64,000 nt of DNA from Scytonema millei VB511283. Lineage in GTDB: Bacteria; Cyanobacteriota; Cyanobacteriia; Cyanobacteriales; Chroococcidiopsidaceae. Position 1 is the first letter of the stretch; the number at the start of each line of letters is the position of its first letter. The stretch is from positions 1,544,632 through 1,608,631 of the forward strand of contig NZ_JTJC03000001.1 in assembly GCF_000817735.3 (NCBI RefSeq), in the 5' to 3' direction. The translations under genes and the position numbers were made by a program. Positions 27,022-35,260 of this stretch are shown piece by piece. Below the pieces are notes generated by a model. That model saw nothing but the letters and a program-made list of their open reading frames with translations, made no database searches and had not been told where the DNA came from.

Positions 27022-28296
27022 ATGCCTTCAGTGCTTCCCCAAGACTCTAACGTTGTCATTCGTCCCTTCCAATACCGAGATTTGGAAGCAATAGAGCGGC
27101 TTTACCAAGAGTCGGTTGAAACGGATAATCCAGATGCTGTCGCCGAGCTGCAAAAGCAATTGCACTGGCTGCACAGTTGGTATTGGTTGCTGAAGTTCTT
27201 TCGCCTGTTTCCTAACCCCCTTCAATACCGATTCTGCCTTCATGTCGCGGAGCAACATCGCCAAGTTCAAGGCATGATTCAAGTCTGTCCCTTCAACCGC
27301 ACTCGCAGTACGTGGAGAGTAGAGCGAGTCGCCGTCACTCCCCAAGTCCGCGCTCAAGGAATAGGCTCTCAGCTGCTACGCCACTGTTTCGAGTCAATTC
27401 GAGAAGCTAGAACATGGCTGTTAGAAGTCAACGTCAATGACAAGGAAGCATTAGCACTCTATCGCCAAAATGGGTTTCAAACTCTAGCACAGCTCACCTA
27501 CTGGGAGATTGCTCCCGCTTTGTTGCAAGAGCTGGCGTTAGGCGAACCAGATTTACCTAACTTATTACCGATCGGTAATGCCGATGCCCAACTGCTCTAT
27601 CAACTCGATACAGCCTCCATGCCTCCTTTGGTGCGGCAAGTCTTCGATCGCAACGCCGACGACTTCAAAACGAGTTTGTTCGGCGGGTTAATCGAAGGCA
27701 TTAAACAATGGTTAAGCAAAACGGAAGTTGTCAGTGGCTACGTATTTGAACCGCAGCGCAAAGCCGCGATCGGCTATTTTCAAGTCCATTTGTGCCGTCG
27801 CGGTTGCCAGCCGCACGAAGCAACGCTGACCGTTCATCCCGCTTATACTTGGCTTTATCCCGAACTACTAACTCAACTTGCCCGCATCGCTCAAGATTTT
27901 CCTCCCCAAGCCTTGCGTCTGGCTTCAGCAGATTATCAACCAGAACGAGAAGAGTATTTACAGCAAATTGGTGCAGACCGCATCGAACACACGCTGATGA
28001 TGTCTCGTTCCGTCTGGCACAAGCTACGAGAATCAAAACTTGTTTCTTTGGAAGGGATGCAGTGGCACGAAGTGCTGCAAGGACTGCAACCAGCTCGTAA
28101 ACCCGTCCCTGGGGGGATGTCATGGGCAGGACAAGGCAAGCCAGCACCAGAAACCATCCAGCCTAGCAAGCCACCGTCAAAGACGGGACAGCAAAATTCA
28201 CCTACAGAACAAATTAAATACGCCAGCCAACGGGCTGACGAGATCGTCCAACCAACTGAATCCACTTCACCCAAAACAGAACGAGAGCGTGACTGA
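27022..28296 (+). CDS. GNAT-family N-acetyltransferase, long cyanobacterial type
   Basis: A 424-aa protein. The N-terminal half is a GNAT domain: VERVAVTPQVRAQGIGSQLL is motif A (about residues 95-114) and ALALYRQNGFQTLAQ is motif B. A second GNAT-like half follows (AAIGYFQVHLCRRGC), and the last 60 residues are a P/Q/S/T-rich tail. The substrate is unknown. The stop codon overlaps the ruvX start by 8 nt, indicating translational coupling; this GNAT-ruvX pairing is, as I recall, common in cyanobacteria. Confidence 0.82.
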   Translation: MPSVLPQDSNVVIRPFQYRDLEAIERLYQESVETDNPDAVAELQKQLHWLHSWYWLLKFFRLFPNPLQYRFCLHVAEQHRQVQGMIQVCPFNRTRSTWRVERVAVTPQVRAQGIGSQLLRHCFESIREARTWLLEVNVNDKEALALYRQNGFQTLAQLTYWEIAPALLQELALGEPDLPNLLPIGNADAQLLYQLDTASMPPLVRQVFDRNADDFKTSLFGGLIEGIKQWLSKTEVVSGYVFEPQRKAAIGYFQVHLCRRGCQPHEATLTVHPAYTWLYPELLTQLARIAQDFPPQALRLASADYQPEREEYLQQIGADRIEHTLMMSRSVWHKLRESKLVSLEGMQWHEVLQGLQPARKPVPGGMSWAGQGKPAPETIQPSKPPSKTGQQNSPTEQIKYASQRADEIVQPTESTSPKTERERD

Positions 28297-28801
28297 ACAG
28301 ATGCGATCGCCGTCCACTGGTGTGGTTAAAACGCCTAAAGCGTTTGTTTCCGCTTTGGGGCTAGATATCGGTCGCAAGCGGATTGGAGTAGCTGGTTGCG
28401 ACGGTACGGGTCTGATTGCGACAGGTCTGATGACGATCGAGCGTAAATCTTTTGCTGAGGACGTAGCCCAATTACAGTCCCTCGTCCAATTGCGCCGCGT
28501 GCAAACAATAGTAGCCGGACTACCGTACTCTATGGACGGTAGTTTGGGTTTTCAAGCGCGACAAGTCCAAAAAGTAGCGAAAAGAATTACCAAAGCGCTC
28601 GACCTACCCTTAGTATTTGTAGACGAGCGACTAACATCTTTTCAAGCGGAACAATTCATGCACGCCGAAAATATCTCCCCCTCGCGACACAAAGCTCTGA
28701 TCGATCGCAAAGCAGCTGCCATAATTCTGCAACAATGGTTAGATACAAGAAGAAGGGAGCAGGGAGCAGGGAGCGCACGAGCAGTTATCAGTGACCAGTA
28801 A
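28289..28801 (+). CDS. ruvX: Holliday-junction resolvase-like protein RuvX/YqgF
   Basis: An RNase H-fold nuclease: LGLDIGRKRIGVAGCD (first catalytic Asp), TIVAGLPYSMDGS, VFVDERLTSFQAEQ and the final DRKAAAIILQQWL (third acidic residue). The family processes 16S pre-rRNA ends and branched DNA. The start is taken at GTG 28289, which overlaps the upstream stop; ATG 28301 is an alternative. A much longer frame reaching back to 28040 runs out of phase through the GNAT gene and is rejected. The C-terminal residues from about REQGAGSARAVISDQ are repeat-encoded. Confidence 0.9.
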   Translation: MTEQMRSPSTGVVKTPKAFVSALGLDIGRKRIGVAGCDGTGLIATGLMTIERKSFAEDVAQLQSLVQLRRVQTIVAGLPYSMDGSLGFQARQVQKVAKRITKALDLPLVFVDERLTSFQAEQFMHAENISPSRHKALIDRKAAAIILQQWLDTRRREQGAGSARAVISDQ

Positions 28802-28960
28802 CCAGTTATCAGTGAAGACAGTAGTTATGACTAACCACTCACTACACCCCACACTTCCCGCACCCCACACCCCACACCCTGACAACTGTTAACTGTCAAC
28901 TGTCAACTACCAACTACCAACTACCCATTACCAACAACCAACAACTAACAACTGATGACT
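28755..28960. repeat. repeat tract providing the 3' end of ruvX
   Basis: GGGAGCAGGGAGCAGGGAGC, CAGTTATCAGTGACCAG, CACCCCACACCC, GTCAACTGTCAAC and CAACTACCAACTACC words. The first about 45 bp are translated as the tail of RuvX. Confidence 0.85.
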
Positions 28961-29010
28961 CTTCCCATGTCCTCAGCTTTAAGCTAATCTAAAGTTTTCC
29001 GTCAGCTATT

Positions 29011-29595
29011 ATGGCTATGTTTTCATCGGCATTTGAAGAAAATAACGAATATTCCAATTCGAGTTCCGTCACGCTCAAAGACGAAGCAGGGCGAAGCTTA
29101 GAATGTTACGTAGAGCGATCGCTGTTGGTCGAAGACAAAGAATATCTCTTACTCCTACCCGCAGATGCAGCAGTAGAAATTTTTGCTTGGCAAAGTCATG
29201 ATAGCGACGAGGAAGAAGCAGTTCCCGTAGAAGATGACGAAACCATCAATAGTATTTTTCCTACTGCTGAAGCCGTTCTCGCCGAGCAAAATCTAGTCCT
29301 CAAGCGGACAGCCTATGCTTTAACCGTAGCAGGAGAGCTACCTCCAGTGGAAGAATCAGAATTGTTTACGCTGGAGATTGAAGATGATACCAGCGATATA
29401 GAACCAGAGCAACTGCAACTGCTAGCTAGTTTCTACCACGAAGACCAAGAGTACTCAGTTTATACGCCCCTCGACCCCTTGTTATTCTTTGCGCGATTGA
29501 ATAGCTCCGGTAATCCAGAGCTACTGTCTCCAGAAGAGTTTCAAAAGTTACAACCGCTACTAGCAGAGCAGCTGATTGACGAAATGGAAGAATAG
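29011..29595 (+). CDS. DUF3727 (DUF1292-like) acidic protein
   Basis: A 194-aa, strongly acidic soluble protein. VTLKDEAGRSLECYVERSLL at the start matches DUF1292-like modules, and YHEDQEYSVYTPLDPLLFFA is the repeated C-terminal module of cyanobacterial DUF3727 proteins. Function unknown. It sits between ruvX and mltG, an arrangement I recall as conserved in cyanobacteria. Confidence 0.8.
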   Translation: MAMFSSAFEENNEYSNSSSVTLKDEAGRSLECYVERSLLVEDKEYLLLLPADAAVEIFAWQSHDSDEEEAVPVEDDETINSIFPTAEAVLAEQNLVLKRTAYALTVAGELPPVEESELFTLEIEDDTSDIEPEQLQLLASFYHEDQEYSVYTPLDPLLFFARLNSSGNPELLSPEEFQKLQPLLAEQLIDEMEE

Positions 29596-29647
29596 CGTAA
29601 ACTACTGCCTTTAGATAGTAGTTGTCGATACCTATGGGCATATAGTA

Positions 29648-30706
29648 GTGCAAAAACTATTTAAGTGGCGCATAATTTGGGCTTTAATCCCCTTAACTAT
29701 AGGGATAGGCGCTTGGTCGAGCTGGAATTGGTGGCAGCGCTCCAGCGCCCCGTCTCAACCTTTAGAAACAGCAAATGCTACGCAAGTGCAGTTTCGCGTT
29801 CCTCCAGGCACGGCTAGCCAGCAAATCGGTAAGCAGCTAGAGGCAGAAGGACTCATTCGCTCTAGTCAAGCATGGAATTTATGGGCGAAGTGGCTGCACT
29901 GGCGAAATCCCAATGGAGGATTTCAAGCAGGGACATATCAAATCTCTCCCAGTCAGTCTTTAGAAGAAGTGGCAAATAAGATCTGGCACGGTCAGGTAGT
30001 GCAGCAGAGCTTCACGATTCCTGAAGGCTGGTCTTTGCGGCAAATGGCGGCTTACTTTGAACAACAGGGATATTTCCCTGCCAGCGAGTTTCTCAATGCT
30101 GCCAGTCAAATTAAGCGCGATCGCTTTTCCTGGCTACCTGCTGATATTCCCCATCTCGAAGGTTATTTATACCCCGACACATACAAGATTGGTATTGGTT
30201 CCATTACGCCAACTCAGGTGGTGAACCAAATGCTGCAACGCTTCGAGCAAGTCGCCCTACCTTTATACGAACAAGGTAAAGATCGGACTGATTTCGACCT
30301 GAAGCAGTGGGTGACATTAGCTAGCATTGTCGAAAAAGAAGCCGTCATCCCCGAAGAGCGATCGCAAATTGCAGGCGTATTTGTCAAGCGATTGCAAAAA
30401 GGTTATACACTAGGCTCCGATCCTACGGTAGAGTATGCCCTCAACCTGCGCCAAACAGCAGACCAGCCCCTTACTTACGCCCAAGTTAATACCCCTTCGC
30501 CCTACAATACCTATCGCAATCCAGGACTACCACCTACACCCATCGCTAGCCCTGGCATAGCCAGTCTTAAAGCTGCACTCGATCCCGAATCAACTCCCTA
30601 TCTCTACTTTGTTGCCCGTTACGACGGTTCGCATGTTTTCAGCCGCACCCTAGCAGAACACAACGCCGCTCAAGCCGCCATCCGCAAGCAACGGCAAAAA
30701 GGCTAG
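29648..30706 (+). CDS. mltG: endolytic murein transglycosylase MltG
   Basis: A 352-aa inner-membrane protein starting at GTG 29648. A transmembrane anchor covers residues 7-25, followed by a LysM-like segment (VQFRVPPGTASQQIGKQLEA, SFTIPEGWSLRQMA) and the YceG domain with ASIVEKEAVIPEERSQIAGV containing the catalytic Glu. It closes with SDPTVEYAL and YNTYRNPGLPPTPIASPG. It cleaves nascent peptidoglycan strands and limits glycan length. Normal length; 52 bp after the DUF3727 gene. Confidence 0.93.
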   Translation: MQKLFKWRIIWALIPLTIGIGAWSSWNWWQRSSAPSQPLETANATQVQFRVPPGTASQQIGKQLEAEGLIRSSQAWNLWAKWLHWRNPNGGFQAGTYQISPSQSLEEVANKIWHGQVVQQSFTIPEGWSLRQMAAYFEQQGYFPASEFLNAASQIKRDRFSWLPADIPHLEGYLYPDTYKIGIGSITPTQVVNQMLQRFEQVALPLYEQGKDRTDFDLKQWVTLASIVEKEAVIPEERSQIAGVFVKRLQKGYTLGSDPTVEYALNLRQTADQPLTYAQVNTPSPYNTYRNPGLPPTPIASPGIASLKAALDPESTPYLYFVARYDGSHVFSRTLAEHNAAQAAIRKQRQKG

Positions 30707-31132
30707 ACAGTTATCAGTTAACAGTTATCAGTTAACAGTTGTCAGCGAGCGGCGAAGAAAGGGTGTGGGGTATAGTGAGTGGCTAGTGGCTGGTGGCTGG
30801 CGGTCACTGCTCCCTTGTCTCCCCCCTCTCCCTTGTCCCCCTTGTCCCCTCACTCCTCACCCCCTATATAAAGGTCACATCCCCGTGTAAAATTCTGTAA
30901 TGGGAGCGAGGTTGAATCATCATTCAATGAGCTAAACCCCAAGAGTGAAAAAGTGTTTGAAATGAGTGGGGATCTCACCTGACGAAAAACGCATTATAAG
31001 CAATTGTTCGCATTTGTTGCCCGCACAAACAAATGTACTCTTGGTAATGAAAGCTAATATTCGCCCGATTGTCACTTGTCTTCACTAGCATTTTTATTGG
31101 TTAGATACAGACTTAAAAATTGAGGTTGATCG
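30707..31132. other. 426-bp region: repeats plus psbO leader
   Basis: 30707-30870 contains TTATCAGTTAACAG, GTGGCTAGTGGCTGGTGG and CTTGTCCCCC runs. From about 30890 the sequence becomes unique and must hold the psbO promoter. TTGTTG (31014-31019) and TACTCT (31036-31041), 16 nt apart, are weak candidates only. Confidence 0.5.
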
Positions 31133-31957
31133 ATGAAGTATCGCGCGCTAATTGTTGCCTTCCTAGCTTTGTGTCTAGGATTTCTTACTGCCTGTAGCGA
31201 ACCCTCAGAAGTAGCAAGCAGAGAACTACTCACATACGAGCAAATTAGAGGCACTGGTCTAGCTAATAAGTGTCCTCAACTGTCGGAAACATCTCGCGGA
31301 TCGATCGCGATCGATCCGAATCAATCGTACAGAATGGTAGAACTGTGCTTAGAGCCAACATCATTCTTTATCAAAGAAGAACCAGTTAATAAGCGTCAAG
31401 AAGCAGAATATATTGCTGGAAAACTGTTGACTCGCTACACTTCGACCATCGACCAGGTACAGGGCGATCTTAAAGTCAATCCTGACAAAAGCTTGACTTT
31501 CGTTGAAAAAGATGGTCTTGATTTCCAAGCGATTACCGTACAATTACCAGGTGGTGAAAGAGTACCTTTCTTGTTCACGATTAAAAACTTGGTTGCACAA
31601 ACTCAGCCTGGTTTGACCAGCATTAACACTTCTACTGACTTTGAAGGTAAATTTAACGTCCCCTCTTACCGTACTGCTAACTTCCTCGACCCTAAAGGAC
31701 GGGGTGTCACCACAGGATATGACAACGCGGTAGCTCTACCTGCATCGGCAGATAAGCAAGGGTATGCCAATGTCAAGAGTGCGGGGATTGAAAACGGATC
31801 GATTTCTCTTCAAGTTGCCAAAGTTGACAACGCCACAGGAGAGGTAGCTGGTACTTTCGAGAGCATCCAACCCTCCGATACGGATATGGGTGCGAAGGAA
31901 GCCTTAGATGTAAAGGTTCGCGGTCTATTCTACGCTCGGATCGAACCACAAGCGTAA
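31133..31957 (+). CDS. psbO: photosystem II manganese-stabilizing protein PsbO
   Basis: A 274-aa extrinsic lumenal protein of photosystem II. The signal peptide ends at the lipobox-like LTAC (Cys21). Hallmarks are LTYEQIRGTGLANKCPQL, ELCLEPTSFFIKEEP, GGERVPFLFTIKNLVAQTQP, FLDPKGRGVTTGYDNAVALP and the C-terminal VKVRGLFYARIEP. The disulphide cysteines (NKCP and ELCL) are both present. It stabilises the oxygen-evolving Mn4Ca cluster. Monocistronic; followed by a palindromic element and a clear terminator. Confidence 0.97.
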   Translation: MKYRALIVAFLALCLGFLTACSEPSEVASRELLTYEQIRGTGLANKCPQLSETSRGSIAIDPNQSYRMVELCLEPTSFFIKEEPVNKRQEAEYIAGKLLTRYTSTIDQVQGDLKVNPDKSLTFVEKDGLDFQAITVQLPGGERVPFLFTIKNLVAQTQPGLTSINTSTDFEGKFNVPSYRTANFLDPKGRGVTTGYDNAVALPASADKQGYANVKSAGIENGSISLQVAKVDNATGEVAGTFESIQPSDTDMGAKEALDVKVRGLFYARIEPQA

Positions 31958-31989
31958 ATTGTTAGACAATTGAATCGGATGCAAGATCT

Positions 31990-32020
31990 GTAGGGGCGTA
32001 CAGCTATTGTGCGCCCCTAC
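31990..32020. repeat. 28-bp-type palindromic element downstream of psbO
   Basis: GTAGGGGCGTAC ... GTGCGCCCCTAC, a slightly diverged copy of the family described at 26765. Confidence 0.75.
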
Positions 32021-32148
32021 AAGCATATTGTGCCGAGCGAGAAGCGCCATGACAAGCAACAAGCAGATACGTTACAGTTACTGAACTTATCGGTAACTTA
32101 TAAGTGTCGATAAAAACTGCATGTTAAAAACTGGTTAAAAAGCGTATA

Positions 32149-32170
32149 GGGGCATTCAGCCCCTTTTTTT
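32149..32170 (+). terminator. rho-independent terminator
   Basis: Stem GGGGC (32149-32153) / GCCCC (32159-32163) with a 5-nt loop ATTCA followed by T7 (32164-32170). It lies about 190 bp after psbO and is the best terminator in the window; most likely it ends the psbO transcript. Confidence 0.8.
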
Positions 32171-32515
32171 GCATATATTGCTAGCTACTTTATGTAGTTT
32201 TTTTTAGGAGGTTATCAGTAGAGCAAAAGTTACGTTAAACAAAGATCAGTGGAATTTCGGTAGCTGCGATTATGCAAAAGTTAATACCCTGGATTGTTGT
32301 CAACCCCTTATTCGTAATCTATCTAGCGACCTAAAATCAAGCTTTTTTTCGACCGCACAAACAATTTTTCCCTTAATCTCCATTTATGAGTCATTCCAGT
32401 TTTTTCTAGCCTTTTCTACAACTTTGCTCCCTTGAGTATTTGTGGCAAAATGCGATGCCGAGCCATAAAACTTACAGCAGTAGCTTCCGTAATATCGCTT
32501 AACAATAAATAAATT
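32171..32515. other. 345-bp leader upstream of sigF
   Basis: AT-rich and unique. GGAGG at 32206-32210 is not followed by a useful ORF. TTTTTTTCG at 32342-32350 and other T-runs occur. No gene or promoter can be assigned with confidence. Confidence 0.35.
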
Positions 32516-33298
32516 ATGGTTCTTACTTATACTTTAACGAGTCCCGAACTCAAACGCGAGAGCGCTCAACTGCTACGAGAGTATCAACAATCTCGCTCCG
32601 CAGCGATCCGCAATCAACTGGTGACACTGAATCTAGGATTGGTGAGAAAAGAAGCCCACTTTTGGAGCAATCAATGCACGGAAAGTTATGAAGACTTACT
32701 GCAAGTCGGTTGTATGGGATTAATTAGGGCAATTGAAAGATTTGACTTATCTAAAGGTCACGCCTTCAGTTCATTTGCCATCCCCTACATTCGAGGTGAA
32801 ATTCAACATTATCTGCGCGATAAAGGGGTATTAGTGCGGATGCCAAGACGCTGGCTGGCGCTTCAGCAACAGGCAATGACATTTTCTCAAGAGTGGCGCA
32901 CGCAACACAATCGCCAACCCACGGATGCTGAAATCGCCGCCGAGCTGGAAATTTCGATTACGGAATGGCAAGAGATTAAACTAGCATGGACAAATCGTTC
33001 CCCTTTAAGCTTGGATACTCCGGTGCAGGATGAAGAAGGAGCAATGTCTCTTGGTGAAATGGTTCCCGATCAACAATATCGTAGCTTTCAACTAGCTCAG
33101 GAAGACCAACTGCGACTACAACAAGCTTTAGTAGAGTTAGAGCAGCGCACTCACGAAGTCTTAAAATTTGTTTTTTTCTATGACTTAACTCAAAAAGAAG
33201 TGGCAGAACGGTTAGGTATCAGTGTTGTCACCGTTTCCCGTTGTGTTAAAAAAGGACTTGCTACCTTGAAAAGATCGATGGCAGGCAACGATGAATAA
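32516..33298 (+). CDS. sigF: group 3 sigma factor, SigF type
   Basis: A 260-aa SigB/SigF/FliA-like sigma factor without region 1. Region 2 has LGLVRKEAHFW, YEDLLQVGCMGLIRAIERFD and FSSFAIPYIRGEIQHYLRDK (-10 recognition). Region 3 is RQPTDAEIAAELEIS. Region 4 has VFFYDLTQKEVAERLGISVV (HTH for the -35). Cyanobacterial SigF controls type IV pilus and surface genes, by established work in Synechocystis. It is followed 200 bp later by a proline-rich lipoprotein gene on the same strand. Confidence 0.9.
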   Translation: MVLTYTLTSPELKRESAQLLREYQQSRSAAIRNQLVTLNLGLVRKEAHFWSNQCTESYEDLLQVGCMGLIRAIERFDLSKGHAFSSFAIPYIRGEIQHYLRDKGVLVRMPRRWLALQQQAMTFSQEWRTQHNRQPTDAEIAAELEISITEWQEIKLAWTNRSPLSLDTPVQDEEGAMSLGEMVPDQQYRSFQLAQEDQLRLQQALVELEQRTHEVLKFVFFYDLTQKEVAERLGISVVTVSRCVKKGLATLKRSMAGNDE

Positions 33299-33497
33299 TT
33301 AGTCTTGATAATCAGCTGGTAGGTACTGACAGTAAATTGTCTCGCGATCGCCGAGAATAATTCTGAAAAATTTTTAGTTAAATTAAAAACCTGGCTCGAA
33401 TTTGCTGCCATTGAAACTGAGGCAAATCAGCAATGAAGACGTGTTTGGTGTCATTCAACGCACTATCTAAATCATAAATAAAGGGTAAGGAAGGGGT

Positions 33498-34829
33498 ATG
33501 CATCGACTTTCAACGACCGCTGTAGCAGGAATGCTAGCTTTGACAATAGCCGGGTGTGGTTCGGGAGGTGAGGAAACCAGTAGTACCAACGTCCAACCAA
33601 CAGCTGCTACTCAAGCCTCTGATTCTAGCTCAGAGCCGTCTCAGACACAGAGCCAGCCTATTATCGTGGCACAAAAACTAGATAACGCCCAAAAACTAGA
33701 GAAAAAACCAGACCAATCGCCGCAGCCAGACCCAAAAGCTAGCCAAAAAACGCCGCCAATAGCTACACCAACAGCTGGATTGATTCAGCCAACCAATTCA
33801 GACCGGCGCACTCAACAAGTCCAAAAAGGTCGTCCAGATCCGTTTGCCGAACTGTACGATTCGCAGCCAAAAGTAGCAGCAGCACCAAAACCCCCGAAAC
33901 CGCCATCTATTCCTGCTACACCAGTTCTAAAGCCAGCTCCATTACCTCCCCCGATGCCAGTCGCACCGCCACAACCAGATTTAGCTAGGGGTACGACCGT
34001 TTTAGGTGTCATTGAAGTCGGCAATCAGTTTCAAGCAATCGTTCAAGTGCCAAATGAGGCAACCAGCCGTTATGTCAGCGAAGGGCAACGGCTAGCTGAC
34101 GGACAAGTGACCGTGAAAAGAATTGAAATGTACCCAGGCTCCGAGCCAGTGGTAGTTTTAGAACAATTCGGTCAAGAGGTGTCAAGAGTAGTCGGACAAG
34201 AACCAGCTCAAGCAAATACTGGTACAACTCCAGGCTCACCCGGGAAAACCTCGTCTTCTATTTCCGTACCATCACTACCATCTAGCGGTGCTATTCCTAG
34301 TGCAGGCGGACAGAATGCATTACCTCCATCTCCGCCAGTGATGGATAACTCTACACCAAATCAGCCGTTACCAGAAACTCCATCTCCAGAAGAACTGAAA
34401 AATCGGTTGAGAACCTCTCCGTTACCAACTGACGACCCAAACGCGCAATCGTCGAGTGAGTCAGTGCCAGCAGTGCAGACAAAAACCTTTTTGCCAACCG
34501 TTCAACCTTCGACAGCATTTCCAGAGGAAGCACAGCCTACAGAGTCAAAGATCGGGGTAAATAGCGAAAAAGTATCCCCACAGCCGGATAATACCCCAAA
34601 TATCCCAGAAGCAAAACCGGCTAATGACTCGCTGCCAGGAGTGGAAGGTGACAATATTAGTCAATTGCAATCTTCTACCAAACTGCCATCAGCCCAACAA
34701 TCCAAGCAGCGCTTGGTAGCTATATTGACGCGATCGCAAGCTAATAGCACCACAACAGCGGTACAATCAAACAGCAAGGCGAGAATGTATCGCCAAGAAT
34801 TGATTAACCGATTGCTGAAAAGCAAATAG
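33498..34829 (+). CDS. proline-rich lipoprotein with PilP-like core
   Basis: A 443-aa protein. The signal ends in the lipobox TIAGC (Cys20). Most of the chain is low-complexity P/S/Q/T. A short ordered core (about residues 112-235) begins GRPDPFAELYDSQP and continues VLGVIEVGNQFQAIVQVP and RYVSEGQRLADGQVTVKRIE, resembling PilP/GspC-type domains of pilus or type II secretion machines. The stop is followed after 29 bp by another short gene. Its position beside sigF is compatible with a pilus or surface role, which is inference. Confidence 0.7.
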   Translation: MHRLSTTAVAGMLALTIAGCGSGGEETSSTNVQPTAATQASDSSSEPSQTQSQPIIVAQKLDNAQKLEKKPDQSPQPDPKASQKTPPIATPTAGLIQPTNSDRRTQQVQKGRPDPFAELYDSQPKVAAAPKPPKPPSIPATPVLKPAPLPPPMPVAPPQPDLARGTTVLGVIEVGNQFQAIVQVPNEATSRYVSEGQRLADGQVTVKRIEMYPGSEPVVVLEQFGQEVSRVVGQEPAQANTGTTPGSPGKTSSSISVPSLPSSGAIPSAGGQNALPPSPPVMDNSTPNQPLPETPSPEELKNRLRTSPLPTDDPNAQSSSESVPAVQTKTFLPTVQPSTAFPEEAQPTESKIGVNSEKVSPQPDNTPNIPEAKPANDSLPGVEGDNISQLQSSTKLPSAQQSKQRLVAILTRSQANSTTTAVQSNSKARMYRQELINRLLKSK

Positions 34830-34858
34830 CGGCGTGTCTCTCATAGCTCAATCTCAAG

Positions 34859-35161
34859 ATGCAAACACAGCAGGATGGTAAGTTAAGATATGAAATCTGT
34901 TTTCCTGGCTTGCCTTTAGCAGTTTACAGAGAAGTTGCTGCCCATCTCCGTCAAGTGGAAGGGGTAGAAACAGGTTTGTATCCGGCAACAAACCAGCAGT
35001 TTGATTACAATCAAAGTCAAGTGGGTGGATTGTGGATTCACTACGCTCCCACGGCTAGCTCGGCAAGTCGAGAATTGGTAGACCGGATTTTGGCTTACTA
35101 TCAACAGCTTTTCCAGCAGGGAGCAAAGAGCAGGGAGCAGGGAGCAGTGAAGAATGATTAG
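34859..35161 (+). CDS. small conserved-type cyanobacterial hypothetical protein
   Basis: A 100-aa protein with the start at ATG 34859. It is amphipathic and soluble (YEICFPGLPLAVYREVAAHL; QVGGLWIHYAPTASSASREL). The final residues (GAKSREQGAVKND) are encoded by a GGGAGCAAAGAGCAGGGAG repeat, so the native protein probably ended near Gln90. No family recognised. Likely cotranscribed with the lipoprotein gene. Confidence 0.65.
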   Translation: MQTQQDGKLRYEICFPGLPLAVYREVAAHLRQVEGVETGLYPATNQQFDYNQSQVGGLWIHYAPTASSASRELVDRILAYYQQLFQQGAKSREQGAVKND

Positions 35162-35260
35162 TGATTAGCAATTGGTGAAATACTTCCGATTTGCGACTTC
35201 CAACTTCTGACTTCTATCTTCATCCCTTATCCCTTACCCCTTACCCCTTACCCCTTAATT

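Noticed and set aside
27731-28274. Several antisense and alternate-frame ORFs in the GNAT gene
   Set aside because: The GNAT protein motifs settle the true frame.
28040-28288. Long N-terminal extension of ruvX
   Set aside because: Runs out of phase through the GNAT gene; RuvX homology begins after 28289.
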